From assembly GCA_020349865.1 (NCBI GenBank), contig CP070700.1, positions 1,494,250 through 1,503,811 on the forward strand: a DNA stretch of 9,562 nt, written 5' to 3'. The translations under genes and the position numbers were made by a program. The DNA comes from Desulfobacteraceae bacterium (lineage in GTDB: Bacteria > Desulfobacterota > DSM-4660 > Desulfatiglandales > Desulfatiglandaceae). The notes below the pieces were generated by a model. The model was not told where the DNA came from. It made no database searches and was given only the letters and a program-made list of their open reading frames with translations. This document shows positions 1 through 6,957 of the stretch, one piece after another (positions within the stretch are counted from its first letter, which is position 1; the number at the start of each line of letters is the position of its first letter).

Positions 1-73
1 CCATTTTACTGCCGCATTCTTCACAGAACTTAACACCTTCTCTATTCTCCGAGTGGCATTTTGGGCATTTCAT
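1..73 (-). CDS. Zinc-ribbon protein, N-terminal fragment (runs off left edge)
   Basis: The reverse strand reads MKCPKCHSENREGVKFCEECGSKM from an ATG at 73-71, and the frame is still open at base 1. Two CxxC pairs (C3/C6 and C17/C20) form a classic short zinc ribbon. A purine-rich GGGGGG stretch lies about 8 nt upstream of the ATG and can serve as ribosome binding site. In many environmental bacteria this N-terminal motif introduces large multidomain signalling proteins, often class III adenylate cyclases with an ATPase/TPR region, but it also occurs in small membrane proteins. Only 24 codons are visible, so the main function cannot be read. The cyclase at 4323-5192 makes a second cyclase an attractive but unproven guess. 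Confidence 0.7.
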   Translation of the reverse strand, partial: MKCPKCHSENREGVKFCEECGSKM

Positions 74-631
74 TTTTGTAGCCCCCCAAGCGAATAACCA
101 AAGAAGAATCAATTTGGGCGGAGGTAGGGTGAAACATAGGACTCCTGACAGAACCGTTGCTCCTTCAGGAGATGGGCGGGCACATTTTGAAGAGTCTTTC
201 CATTGGGGACCTCCTGAATGAAGGTTTAAGGTTGGGGAAAACAACACTTTCAGAATAGCCAATACGGGTTGAATGTCAAGGGAAACCGTCTCTCTCGGAC
301 CTGCTAGATCCGGATTATCTACCAGATTGCCCTAGGTTAAAAGCCACAGAATATTGGGGTTGCCAGAGCCACCCCTGAGTTTCGATTACCATCACAATAC
401 TCAAAAGTCCGTCAATTCAAGGTTACCCAAACGATGCTTCTTTTTACATCTGCTCTCCCTTTTCCAGAATACTTGCCATATACTTCATGGTAACTTGTTG
501 AATTTAGACATGACTTTGTTTTGTAATCTGGGATGGGGGTGAATTCCAGAATACCCAAACTATGTTATCAGTTGGCCTAAGTCATTTAATAGAGGAGTTT
601 TCTGGTGATTGCATTGAGAAAGCTGGGATAA
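74..631. other. Intergenic stretch without a credible gene
   Basis: About 560 nt with no convincing coding region. The short open frames here on the + strand (354-542, 562-750) have no ribosome binding site and no family resemblance. One 7-bp inverted repeat, CTCCTGA at 142-148 with TCAGGAG at 165-171, lies about 70 nt upstream of the zinc-ribbon gene. It could be an operator or leader hairpin, but the sequence does not decide this. The stretch is also the region beyond the 3' end of the recombinase remnant, and no attachment-site repeat is visible in it. Confidence 0.5.
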
Positions 632-1162
632 TCAAAGATAATAGTAGGTTATTGATGACTTCCAGGATGTCAAATCTTCAACTGGTAGCACAATCTTTTT
701 GCACTGTTCGCACCTCTCCGCGCAAAGCTGGTTATCTCCCGGTGGTCTAGAAACTATCCAGCCGAGCCATAATGTCTTATCACTTTCCCAATGAAGTAGT
801 TCTTCTATTTTTGGATCAAGGCTTAAGAGCGAATCCATGTGTCTGATGAATTGTTTCTGTGTGTGCCTGCGGCGATTGAGATCAAAGTGGAGGTAAATCG
901 TTATGGACTGAATGTCTTGATGTCCCAAGCGATTCTGGATATCCGTGAGGGCCTTTCCCTGATAGAGCAGATCCATAGCGCGTGAATGGCGAAAGGAATG
1001 CACAGGTCTGATGTATTTGAGACGTTTAGATGGCAGTGTTTTGCTGAGGTACTTCTTGCAAATGCGATTGAGACCGGGCTGAGTCGGCTCCTGACGGCGT
1101 TGATTGACAAAGAGGCGGTATTGATATCGGGGGGAACAGCTACAGGCTTCTGCGAAAAACCA
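632..1162 (-). pseudogene. Tyrosine recombinase (phage integrase family), C-terminal remnant
   Basis: A 176-codon open frame carries the C-terminal catalytic half of a tyrosine recombinase. Counting from the codon after an in-frame TAG at 1165-1163, the HxxR box is H55-S-F-R58. The downstream histidine is in LGH (H81), and the nucleophile is Tyr90 in TIYLHFD. The first catalytic Arg, the beta-hairpin Lys and the whole DNA-binding N-terminal domain are missing, and the fragment is about half the usual length of about 300 residues. The conventional start would be the GTG at 1003 just before the HSFRH box, which would discard half the catalytic domain, so I treat it as a relic. After the tyrosine comes a long tail with a CxxxCxxC cluster near the end, possibly a decayed zinc knuckle. 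Just upstream (1197-1253) lies transposon-end-like sequence, which may explain the loss of the 5' half. Confidence 0.75.
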
Positions 1163-1196
1163 CTACCCAAGCTTTAGAGGGAAAATAAAATATGGG

Positions 1197-1253
1197 GTAA
1201 GGTGACTCAGTTTTCACGACCGGAAATGGTTCACTTTTAAAAGAACGTTGACA
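1197..1253. mobile_element. Possible solo terminal segment of an IS21-type element
   Basis: Read on the minus strand from 1253, the sequence begins TGTCAACG. It then shows AAAAGTGAACCA and, after a CCGG, GTGAAAACTGAGTCACC. Known IS21-family ends start with TGTCA-type tips followed by short spaced repeats of the AAAATGACCC/AAAGTGAACC kind, so the layout matches in style. No istA or istB gene and no second end are visible in the window. The tip falls exactly where the small unknown gene on the minus strand loses its reading frame. This is pattern recognition without a database match, so the family name is tentative. Confidence 0.35.
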
Positions 1254-1503
1254 ATTCATACCTACTTCTTAGTTCTCTGGCCTTTTTTTGGTCATAATTA
1301 ATATCTTTTCTTGATTTGTCATAAATTAAAATCGGAAAAGAATAGTCCCGCTCACTGATCAATAAACATCCCCTAATATCGGTAATCATGTAAATACCAT
1401 TATGGTTATCTGCATCATCAAACCAGGTTGTGTTTTGATCGGTGAACTCGATATCAATTGTCTCCAGCCTTCCTTTTTGCGGGTTTGCTATGGTAATTTG
1501 CAT
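1237..1503 (-). CDS. Small hypothetical protein, probably 3'-truncated
   Basis: I do not recognise this 88-residue protein. It is hydrophilic, with an acidic centre (FDDADNHNG) and a basic C-terminal part rich in K, R and D, and it has no signal peptide or membrane segment. I chose the ATG at 1503 because GAGGT stands 10 nt upstream. An in-frame ATG at 1593 gives 118 residues but has no ribosome binding site. The middle (IDIEFTDQNTTWFDDADNHNGIYMITDI) reads like alternating beta strands. The last five residues, LSTFF, and the stop codon are encoded by the sequence resembling an IS21-type tip (1253 downward), so the natural C-terminus was probably lost to an insertion. It may be non-functional. 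An open frame on the opposite strand (1402-1680) looks like its shadow. Confidence 0.45.
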   Translation of the reverse strand: MQITIANPQKGRLETIDIEFTDQNTTWFDDADNHNGIYMITDIRGCLLISERDYSFPILIYDKSRKDINYDQKKARELRSRYELSTFF

Positions 1504-2557
1504 GATTGGATTTACCTCATTTCTGTAATCCTTATTCAACCAATGGTGGCGCACAACTCCGTGTGTTTGATTTTCCCATTTCCTATTCCACATTTTCAGT
1601 CTAGAACTTACCCTAAGTATTCCTTTGATTATTCAAAATCCGTGCCAGTGAAAAACATTAAATTCTGGATTGTTAATTGATTTTAATTCACGGCAAAAAG
1701 CGAATAAAACCTTTATGCTACCTTATAATGGAATGGCTGTGCATTTTCTTTGGATCTTTTAAAATTTTTGAGCTCTTAGCTTAAATTACGGTGAAAGGCT
1801 CACAAGTACAATTTATACGCAGTCGGTTACGATTTTTGCACAAAAAATGAAGTCTGATTACTTTCTCGTCAGGATGATTCGCATGCCAGTTTGACCTTTG
1901 GTGCGTTACTTTGCCTTAACTGGAATGCAGTAGCGCAATTTGGGGAGGGACAAATGAGATGCTTAATATATCGTGTCAACTCGAGGAGCCCAAAAGTCTG
2001 CCTGCTTACATTGCTCTTTCCCCGCTCATGATATGTCTTGCCGAGAATTGGAGAGCCGTGCAGCAACTGCAGAACTGCTAAGGATAAATTCCAAGTTCTC
2101 TCTGTATGGTATGTAAAGAGATTACCCCATAAAAACCAAGCCCAAAAGGAACATTGGTGTGGCGTCTTACATAGGGTGGGGTTGAAGTAAAGAAAGGCTA
2201 ATTACAACTTCTTGTGGACCTTATGTGTCGGAGGACGGAGATGATTTGACAAAAGTCAAAACCAGGATTTAGTTGACTTGACAACCCCTCCTCATGATAT
2301 TTTAGCCAGAGTTGGAGTATCATCTACATATCTGAATTTTCACGATTTTGCACATATTCTCAATATATCCAAACTTGCAGTTACACTGGGATAATGCCAA
2401 GATAAATGGAAAATCTTCTCGCTACGTTATCGATAAAATTAAAATTTTCCATTATCAACATTGTTAGCCATGCTGATGGCATCCAATACCGAAACTATAA
2501 GGTAACAAAGGCTCGATGTTACGAGCGTGAAAAATCTGTTCCCACAAGGAGGTCATG
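1504..2557. other. Long AT-rich intergenic stretch, no credible gene
   Basis: Roughly 1 kb without convincing coding sequence on either strand. The best open frame (1869-2066, minus) has no ribosome binding site and matches no family I know. The stretch carries a short hairpin (TTTGAC at 2245-2250, GTCAAA at 2255-2260) and the longer inverted repeat described separately at 2401-2456. No promoter for the downstream SnoaL-like gene can be picked with confidence. The low coding density suggests decayed sequence or a transfer boundary. Confidence 0.5.
2401..2456. repeat. Inverted repeat upstream of the SnoaL-like gene
   Basis: GATAAATGGAAAAT at 2401-2414 is mirrored by ATTTTCCATTATC at 2444-2456. 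Ten base pairs are perfect (2405-2414 with 2444-2453), and the match continues after a one-base bulge. The arms are 29 nt apart and the repeat ends about 100 nt before the gene start. It could be a regulatory site, a long hairpin in the leader RNA, or the remains of a small mobile repeat. Confidence 0.5.
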
Positions 2558-2983
2558 ATGTCTTCACTCGACAACATCTCTGTTGCCCGCACCTTTCACG
2601 AAGCTTGGGCTGAACGCAATCCGGATCGAGGGGCGGCTGTGATTGCAGATGATTGTGAATTTGTCGATGTTCCGAGGGGAGAAATTCAGCGCGGACCCGA
2701 AGGGTATCGACATGATTACGAAAGATGGCGCACTGCGTTTCCAGATGGAACAGTGGAGATCACCAACGTTATCGCTGAAGGCGATTGGGTCGTTGTTGAG
2801 TTTACTAACAGCGGCACGAATACTGGACCGCTGCAAACCGCCATTGGTGATTTCCCTCCGACTAACCGCAAGATTGAGGTGCCATATTGCAGCGTTATGC
2901 AGATCGAGAACGGAAAAGTCATCAGAGGCCGCGATTACTACGACGTAAGCACAATTCTACGCCAACTCGGACTCGTATCCTAA
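2558..2983 (+). CDS. SnoaL-like / ester cyclase family protein (NTF2-like fold)
   Basis: A 141-residue protein of the SnoaL-like polyketide cyclase/ester cyclase group, small cone-shaped NTF2-fold enzymes or binding proteins. Family signatures are visible in order. RGPEGYRHDYERWRTAFPD lies near residue 45. IAEGDWVVVEFTNSGTNTGP follows near 75, where most relatives have GTHTG and this one has GTNTG. Next come PPTNRKIEVPY, ENGKVIRGRDYYD and the C-terminal ILRQLGL. The YYD aspartate lies where SnoaL enzymes carry a catalytic acid, but the His of GTHTG is replaced by Asn, so cyclase activity is uncertain. AGGAGG at 2547-2552 is 5 nt before the second of two tandem ATGs, so I prefer 2558; using 2555 adds one Met. 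It has no operon partner and looks richer in G+C than its flanks, which suggests transfer. Its substrate cannot be read. Confidence 0.85.
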   Translation: MSSLDNISVARTFHEAWAERNPDRGAAVIADDCEFVDVPRGEIQRGPEGYRHDYERWRTAFPDGTVEITNVIAEGDWVVVEFTNSGTNTGPLQTAIGDFPPTNRKIEVPYCSVMQIENGKVIRGRDYYDVSTILRQLGLVS

Positions 2984-3434
2984 TGGCTGCTAAATGACCG
3001 TCAAAAAACGTATGAGAGGAAAATAGTAGACCGAAAACCAGAGTCAGAGGCGGTGACTTACCGATTTATGCTGATCAGTAATTTTGGATTACTGTATGGG
3101 ATACAGATTTGCTCCAACATATCTAAACTTCGGTAGGCCCTTAACAAGCTATGATATCATATTGTCAATCTAAGTCTTAACTTACTTTCCGATTATGTCA
3201 AATCAAGTATAGGTCAGGACACTTTATGGGGGTCCGAAAGTGTATGTTGTTTCCAAATCCTTATATGAGAAAAGCCCCTAAGAGCTTTGACTACCAGATG
3301 TAAGCTTGAGAATCGGCGAACTGCAGAATACCCAAATTAATCACCACATCAATATCGTTGAATGTCCCGCTAGATTAGAAGCTATGATCAAGGATTGAAA
3401 GATTAAATCTCGGTTTTCACAATTATTTGTAGAG
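2984..3434. other. Intergenic stretch with two hairpins
   Basis: About 450 nt with no credible gene. CAGTAAT at 3076-3082 pairs with ATTACTG at 3088-3094 around a 5-nt loop, 93 nt after the SnoaL-like stop. It lacks a T run, so it is a poor intrinsic terminator. ACACTTT at 3219-3225 pairs with AAAGTGT at 3237-3243, and GGAC/GTCC (3217-3220, 3232-3235) could interleave with it. No recognisable terminator for the minus-strand TraB/GumN gene ending at 3435 was found here. Confidence 0.45.
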
Positions 3435-4297
3435 CTAATCTAATTTGTTGATTCTATAACCCTGTCTTCTTAAATATTGGATTATTCCCTCTTCACCAAC
3501 GAGATGTCCTACGCCGATCAAAACAAGTTCTTTTTGGGAGTCTTGGACATAGCGTTCAATCTTTGGCAGCCATTGCCTGTTCCGCTCAACCAGCATGGTC
3601 TTATAAAGATCCGGGTAATCATCTTTCATTTGTGATACAAATAATGAATATAGTTTGTCATCATTGCCTTGCTTCCAGGCAACAATTAATTCATTAGTTA
3701 TTTCCTTTGTTTTCTTTAAGTCTCTAATTGATTGCTCAATGAAATCATTTTCGTTACCTTTCCCCATCGATAAGACAAACTCCATTTGTTCCTTAACGCT
3801 CTCTAACCATTTAACTTTTTTTCCTTCATTTGTTGCCTTATTATGAAAGTAAATGTCCACACCCGTTTGATCCACACCCAGTCTCTGCAATTCTAACGCT
3901 AACAGCGTTAAAACAACCATGGGCGGCTTGAATCTGTTCAATAAACGGACTGGAATCCCCGAAGCTTCACAATACCGTTTTAGAAGATCGTAGGTCTTAT
4001 TCGATAAAACTTTGTCAAGACTCACATCATCTTTATAAATGCCGTTGTGGTTATTATCTCCAGTATTTCCGGGCTATCCAGCTTGTCAACTTCCGTTTCG
4101 AAAACAATTACATCACTGTCCGCGTATGCTCTCTCAAATTCCTCTGGTAAAGGGTAATCAGATTGTCGCAATACATGACAAGTGCCTCCAATGTATGTCG
4201 TGGATGTTTGGAATTGCACCTTCCACAATGAAGTTTCGGCTGAAACAGAGAAACTGACGCTGAGATTAAGAATAAGCGCCAAGATTAGTTTCTTCAC
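3435..4297 (-). CDS. TraB/GumN family secreted protein, interrupted by one frameshift
   Basis: Two overlapping frames (4297-4022 and 4025-3435) together make one TraB/GumN (PF01963) protein of about 287 residues, a normal family length. The first part has a signal peptide (KKLILALILNLSVSFSVSA), then SLWKVQ and GGTCHVLRQSDYPLP with the conserved GTxH motif, and FERAYADSDVIVFETEVD. The second part contains LSNKTYDLLKRY and ends with the family hallmark LIGVGHLVGEEGIIQYLRRQGY. Relatives are related to Tiki-type metalloproteases and are exported; the substrate is unknown. The frame breaks at codon 87-88 (TTT ATA AAG). One extra T would give F-Y-K-D-D-V-S-L-D and join the halves cleanly. The start is a GTG with AAAGG 7 nt upstream, 25 nt after the cyclase stop, so the two genes are probably co-transcribed. 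It could be a recent pseudogene or a sequencing error. Confidence 0.85.
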
Positions 4298-4322
4298 GAT
4301 ATACCTTTTTCATTGTAGTTTT

Positions 4323-5192
4323 TCATACCCACTCCCTTATTTTCCTTCCTTCATCATCGGCAAACTCTCCTACAATAATAAGGACGAGATCTATGAGGAA
4401 CCAGATTCCAAGGCCACCTACGGTAAAAAGCTGAACCTTAGCACTCTTGCTTTTGCCCGCATAGAACCGGTGAACACCGAACACTCCGAAGCATAAACAC
4501 AAGATTAATGCTATCAATTTTTTCCTCGTACTGTTACGTAATGAATTATTTCCTGATATATCTTTTGTGCCACCGTGTCTTTCGATTCTGAATTCATCTC
4601 GGTCTACGACCTTTCCTGGGCGTTCTGCGGTCCTTTTCCTCCTCCACTTCCTGGCAAACCCCTCAGGCTCGATTAAAACTCTATAGGCGCGGATTGGCTT
4701 GGGGATATTCTTGACAGTCTTTTCTCCAAGATATTCGTAAGCTAAGGGCAGCTTGTCTTCTATTTGATCGTAGGCAGTCCGTGAGATACAGATTCCTCCC
4801 GGATCAGCCAAACCCTCAATTCTGGCCGCAATATTGATCCCATCACCGTAAATTCGATCCTTTTCCACGATGATGTCTCCAAGGTTTATTCCAATACGAA
4901 ACTCCATTTTACGATTTTTCGGCAGGTTGGCATTCCTGACTTTAAGCTCTTTCTGAATAGCTGTAGCCGCTTGTACCGCATCAACCACACTCGCAAACTC
5001 TGCTAAAAGGTTATCTCCCGGCGAATCCACTACTCTGCCATGATGTTGCCGAACGAGTGCAGTCATGAGCTCACGGTAGGCGTTTAATGTTCTGACGGTC
5101 GCCGTCTCATCATCGCGCATGAGACGACTATAATTTCTTACGTCAGCACTGAAAATTGCCGCAAGCCTTCGTTTGACATCTTCCCCCGCCAC
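4323..5192 (-). CDS. Class III adenylate/guanylate cyclase with C-terminal TM2 membrane domain
   Basis: A 289-residue protein. Residues 8-175 are a class III nucleotide cyclase catalytic domain. Metal-binding aspartates sit in FSADVRNYSRLM (D17) and DSPGDNLLAEF (D60), followed by RIGINLGD and the YGDGINIAARIEGL helix with N120 and R124 positioned for transition-state binding. The usual ADVVGYSRLM Gly is replaced by Asn. A basic linker (KWRRKRTAERPGK) leads to a TM2 domain at about 223-289: a first membrane helix, GVFGVHRFYAGK, QLFTVGGLGIWFLIDLVLII and a final DDEGRKIREW. The cyclase is thus tethered to the inner membrane with its catalytic part probably in the cytoplasm. ATP versus GTP specificity cannot be settled by eye. 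The GTG start has AGGAGG (5204-5199) 6 nt upstream. The TraB/GumN gene follows after 25 nt on the same strand. Confidence 0.92.
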   Translation of the reverse strand: MAGEDVKRRLAAIFSADVRNYSRLMRDDETATVRTLNAYRELMTALVRQHHGRVVDSPGDNLLAEFASVVDAVQAATAIQKELKVRNANLPKNRKMEFRIGINLGDIIVEKDRIYGDGINIAARIEGLADPGGICISRTAYDQIEDKLPLAYEYLGEKTVKNIPKPIRAYRVLIEPEGFARKWRRKRTAERPGKVVDRDEFRIERHGGTKDISGNNSLRNSTRKKLIALILCLCFGVFGVHRFYAGKSKSAKVQLFTVGGLGIWFLIDLVLIIVGEFADDEGRKIREWV

Positions 5193-5581
5193 TGTCAGCC
5201 TCCTAATGTCATGAGCACAAAGCCATTTGGCTTTGATCGAGAATTTTCTCTTCTTGCCTTAAATCACACGCAAATTCAGTATTGGTGTGCAATACAAAAA
5301 AACTCCGGGTTAGTCAGGTTTTCAACTTCGTGCCAACTGGTTGACCCCTATCCATGCAAAAACCAAGCGAATTGGCAGTTAAACACGCCGAAACGGGCGG
5401 GTTAGGCCGCCCCTCAGCCCTAAATGATAAACGCGCATATGCTGCCAGCAAAAGGCAGGCTTTGTGTTCTGATTTGTTGTAGTAACCTATCTAAAGACCA
5501 ACCTATCGGCTATCCAAATGAACTATAAATATCAACCAATTACACGGAATACTTGGCTACCATTGAAGACATGAAAACCAT
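5193..5581. other. Intergenic stretch between SIMPL and cyclase genes
   Basis: About 390 nt without a credible gene; the open frame at 5211-5405 (+) has no ribosome binding site or family match. It holds the GC hairpin at 5395-5412 (listed separately) and a second weak hairpin, CTGCC at 5442-5446 with GGCAG at 5454-5458. The cyclase promoter should lie here, but I cannot pick a convincing -35/-10 pair. Confidence 0.45.
5395..5412 (-). terminator. GC-rich hairpin, possible terminator of the SIMPL gene
   Basis: GGGCGG (5395-5400) and CCGCCC (5407-5412) form a perfect 6-bp stem with a 6-nt loop. Read on the minus strand it is followed by GTTTCGG, a short and weak T tract. It lies about 170 nt beyond the SIMPL stop and about 200 nt before the cyclase start. 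Termination is plausible but not well supported. Confidence 0.3.
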
Positions 5582-6298
5582 CTACTCCTTGTCTTCAAGA
5601 GCAAAAACCAAGTGGATCCGGGCACGGAACTCTTGTTCACCGGTTGCTACGGGCACTGAGGAAACAGCTTCCTTGGCAAGGCTTGGCCCAAAATGTCGAG
5701 GCTGGGGAAGTTCAATTGGCTGCTCGCTAATTGTAAGCACTTTGCCAAGCCGGACACCGGCAGCTTGCACATAGAGTTCCGCCCGATTGCGAGCGTCGGC
5801 GATGGCGCTGTTGCGGGCCTGATTAAGAACGCCTGTGGGATCATCTATTCCAAAGCTTACGCCGGACACTTGATTACTGCCGGCTCGGACCAGTGCATCG
5901 AGCACTTTCGCTAGATCCGAAAGATTGCGCACTTTAACCCGCACCTGGTTACTCACCCGGTAGCCAACTATCTCGGGTTGTCGCCGGCCTTGTTCATCCC
6001 GCTTGAACTCTGAACTCACGTTGAAGCTGGATGTCTGGACATACTTTGAGGCAATCTTGTACTTCTTCAGGACACCCAGAATGTTCTCCATCGCCTCGTT
6101 ATTGGCCGACAATGCTTCAACTGCCGTAGCCCCGCGGGTAACGACGCCGGTCTGGATGACCGCCATGTCTGGTGGAGCATTGGCCTTTCCCTCTCCGGTC
6201 ACAGATATGATACGCCTGAAGTCATCCTGGCCCCCAGCGGCCTGTGAAACCATCAAGAGCGTTGAGAGGAGAAACAAACAAACCTTTAGCTGTCTCAT
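5582..6298 (-). CDS. SIMPL domain (DUF541) exported protein
   Basis: A 238-residue protein of the SIMPL/DUF541 family, which includes E. coli YggE. It starts with a signal peptide (RQLKVCLFLLSTLLMVSQAAG) with likely cleavage after the SQA/QAA region, so it is probably periplasmic. The mature part shows the family pattern: ISVTGEGKANAPPDMAVIQTGVVTRG near 31-56, then a helix, YVQTSSFNVSSEF, VGYRVSNQVRVKVRNLSDLAKVLDALVRAGSNQVSGVSFGIDD, ARNRAELYVQAAGVRLGKVLTISE and a final beta strand ARIHLVFAL. The biochemical role of the family is poorly defined; YggE has been linked to oxidative stress. The ATG has a perfect AGGAGG (6310-6305) 6 nt upstream. It is probably monocistronic, since 390 nt separate it from the cyclase gene. 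Cys7 is not in a lipobox. Confidence 0.93.
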   Translation of the reverse strand: MRQLKVCLFLLSTLLMVSQAAGGQDDFRRIISVTGEGKANAPPDMAVIQTGVVTRGATAVEALSANNEAMENILGVLKKYKIASKYVQTSSFNVSSEFKRDEQGRRQPEIVGYRVSNQVRVKVRNLSDLAKVLDALVRAGSNQVSGVSFGIDDPTGVLNQARNSAIADARNRAELYVQAAGVRLGKVLTISEQPIELPQPRHFGPSLAKEAVSSVPVATGEQEFRARIHLVFALEDKE

Positions 6299-6443
6299 GC
6301 AAGACCTCCTTTGGAGTCAAAAGCTCAGGCAGCCATTGTCTGCTACCTGGCAATTAGTGTTGAGTTGGGGTCGGGCTCTCCTTTTGATTATTATGGATTA
6401 ATGTTCCAAAAAAAGGTGTTTTGAGGCTCGACGTCTTCCTTTT

Positions 6444-6553
6444 CGACCTTAAAATGGTCGCCTGCCGGACTCGAGAAATCCGACCGTCCGGGATAAAACA
6501 GGGGGTCCGGGGAAACGTGTCCCCAGGGGTGACCCTGAATCTTGAACCAAGAT
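6444..6553 (+). ncRNA. Candidate structured RNA: four consecutive hairpins
   Basis: Four stems follow each other closely. (1) CGACC 6444-6448 with GGTCG 6456-6460. (2) CCGGAC 6465-6470 with GTCCGG 6486-6491, with an inner TCG/CGA (6471-6473, 6481-6483). (3) CAGGG plus TC (6499-6507, with a two-base bulge) with GACCCTG 6531-6537, enclosing GGGGA 6509-6513 with TCCCC 6520-6524. (4) ATCTTG 6539-6544 with CAAGAT 6548-6553. A pyrimidine-rich tract with long T runs follows, as expected for termination of a + strand transcript. I cannot match it to a known riboswitch or sRNA family. It could instead be part of the SIMPL leader on the other strand, or a dispersed DNA repeat. Confidence 0.35.
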
Positions 6554-6653
6554 CATTTTCTTCTTTATTCTTTATCTTTTCTTTTTTTTCGACCGCGAGA
6601 GGCTGCCTATAGTGTATGGAATCTTGCAGATTTAATAAATCAGGATTTGATAA

Positions 6654-6681
6654 TTGACATTAAACATAGATCCTATATAAC
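6654..6681 (+). promoter_or_regulatory. Sigma-70-type promoter candidate
   Basis: TTGACA at 6654-6659 and TATAAC at 6676-6681 are separated by 16 nt, close to the consensus spacing and sequence. It faces the MBL and alpha/beta hydrolase genes, leaving an untranslated leader of roughly 270 nt before the preferred MBL start. The surrounding sequence is AT-rich, so chance similarity cannot be excluded. Confidence 0.5.
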
Positions 6682-6957
6682 ACAACAAACAATGCAGTTA
6701 TTCAAATGAATCAAAGTCAAGCGTTGTGATTATGGACAAAAAAACAAATAAAGTCAATTGTTTTTAGACATTTTACCAATATTCGTTCTTGAATCTGGAG
6801 TTCCAAAAAAGACCGCAGAATGGTATGCATGCCGGTCTCAAAAATTTGCTGTCTTGATCAAGTCGAGGCCGTTTCAATCACGCATGTCCGTGCGGAGGGA
6901 AGGGTAGGACGGTGATCGGTTGTGTCAAAGGAAGATCGAGAGGAGATAGTTCTGTCC

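Larger units (their letters stand above)
6299..6957. other. Divergent intergenic region with hairpin cluster and promoter
   Basis: About 660 nt between the divergent SIMPL and MBL genes, with no credible gene. From left to right it holds the SIMPL ribosome binding site, a GC-rich cluster of hairpins (6444-6553), a pyrimidine tract (6555-6590) and a promoter-like pair (6654-6681). Near the MBL gene, an imperfect inverted repeat pairs AGACCG at 6810-6815 with CGGTCT at 6833-6838. The 5' part of this stretch is GC-rich, while 6600-6800 is strongly AT-rich. Confidence 0.6.

Noticed and set aside
901..1170. 89-codon open frame (-) overlapping the recombinase remnant
   Set aside because: It is a different frame of the recombinase DNA; the HSFRH...LGH...Y motif lies in the other frame.
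1869..2066. 65-codon open frame (-) in the long intergenic stretch
   Set aside because: No ribosome binding site and an unconvincing composition with no recognisable motif; could at most be a gene relic.
548..3337. Shared 12-mer AGAATACCCAAA near 548 and near 3326
   Set aside because: A single match of this length is expected by chance in a window of this size, and the flanks do not align.
4031..4042. Programmed -1 frameshift in the TraB/GumN gene
   Set aside because: The site (GCA TTT ATA AAG) is not a good slippery heptamer and no downstream stimulatory structure is obvious; a simple one-base loss explains it better.
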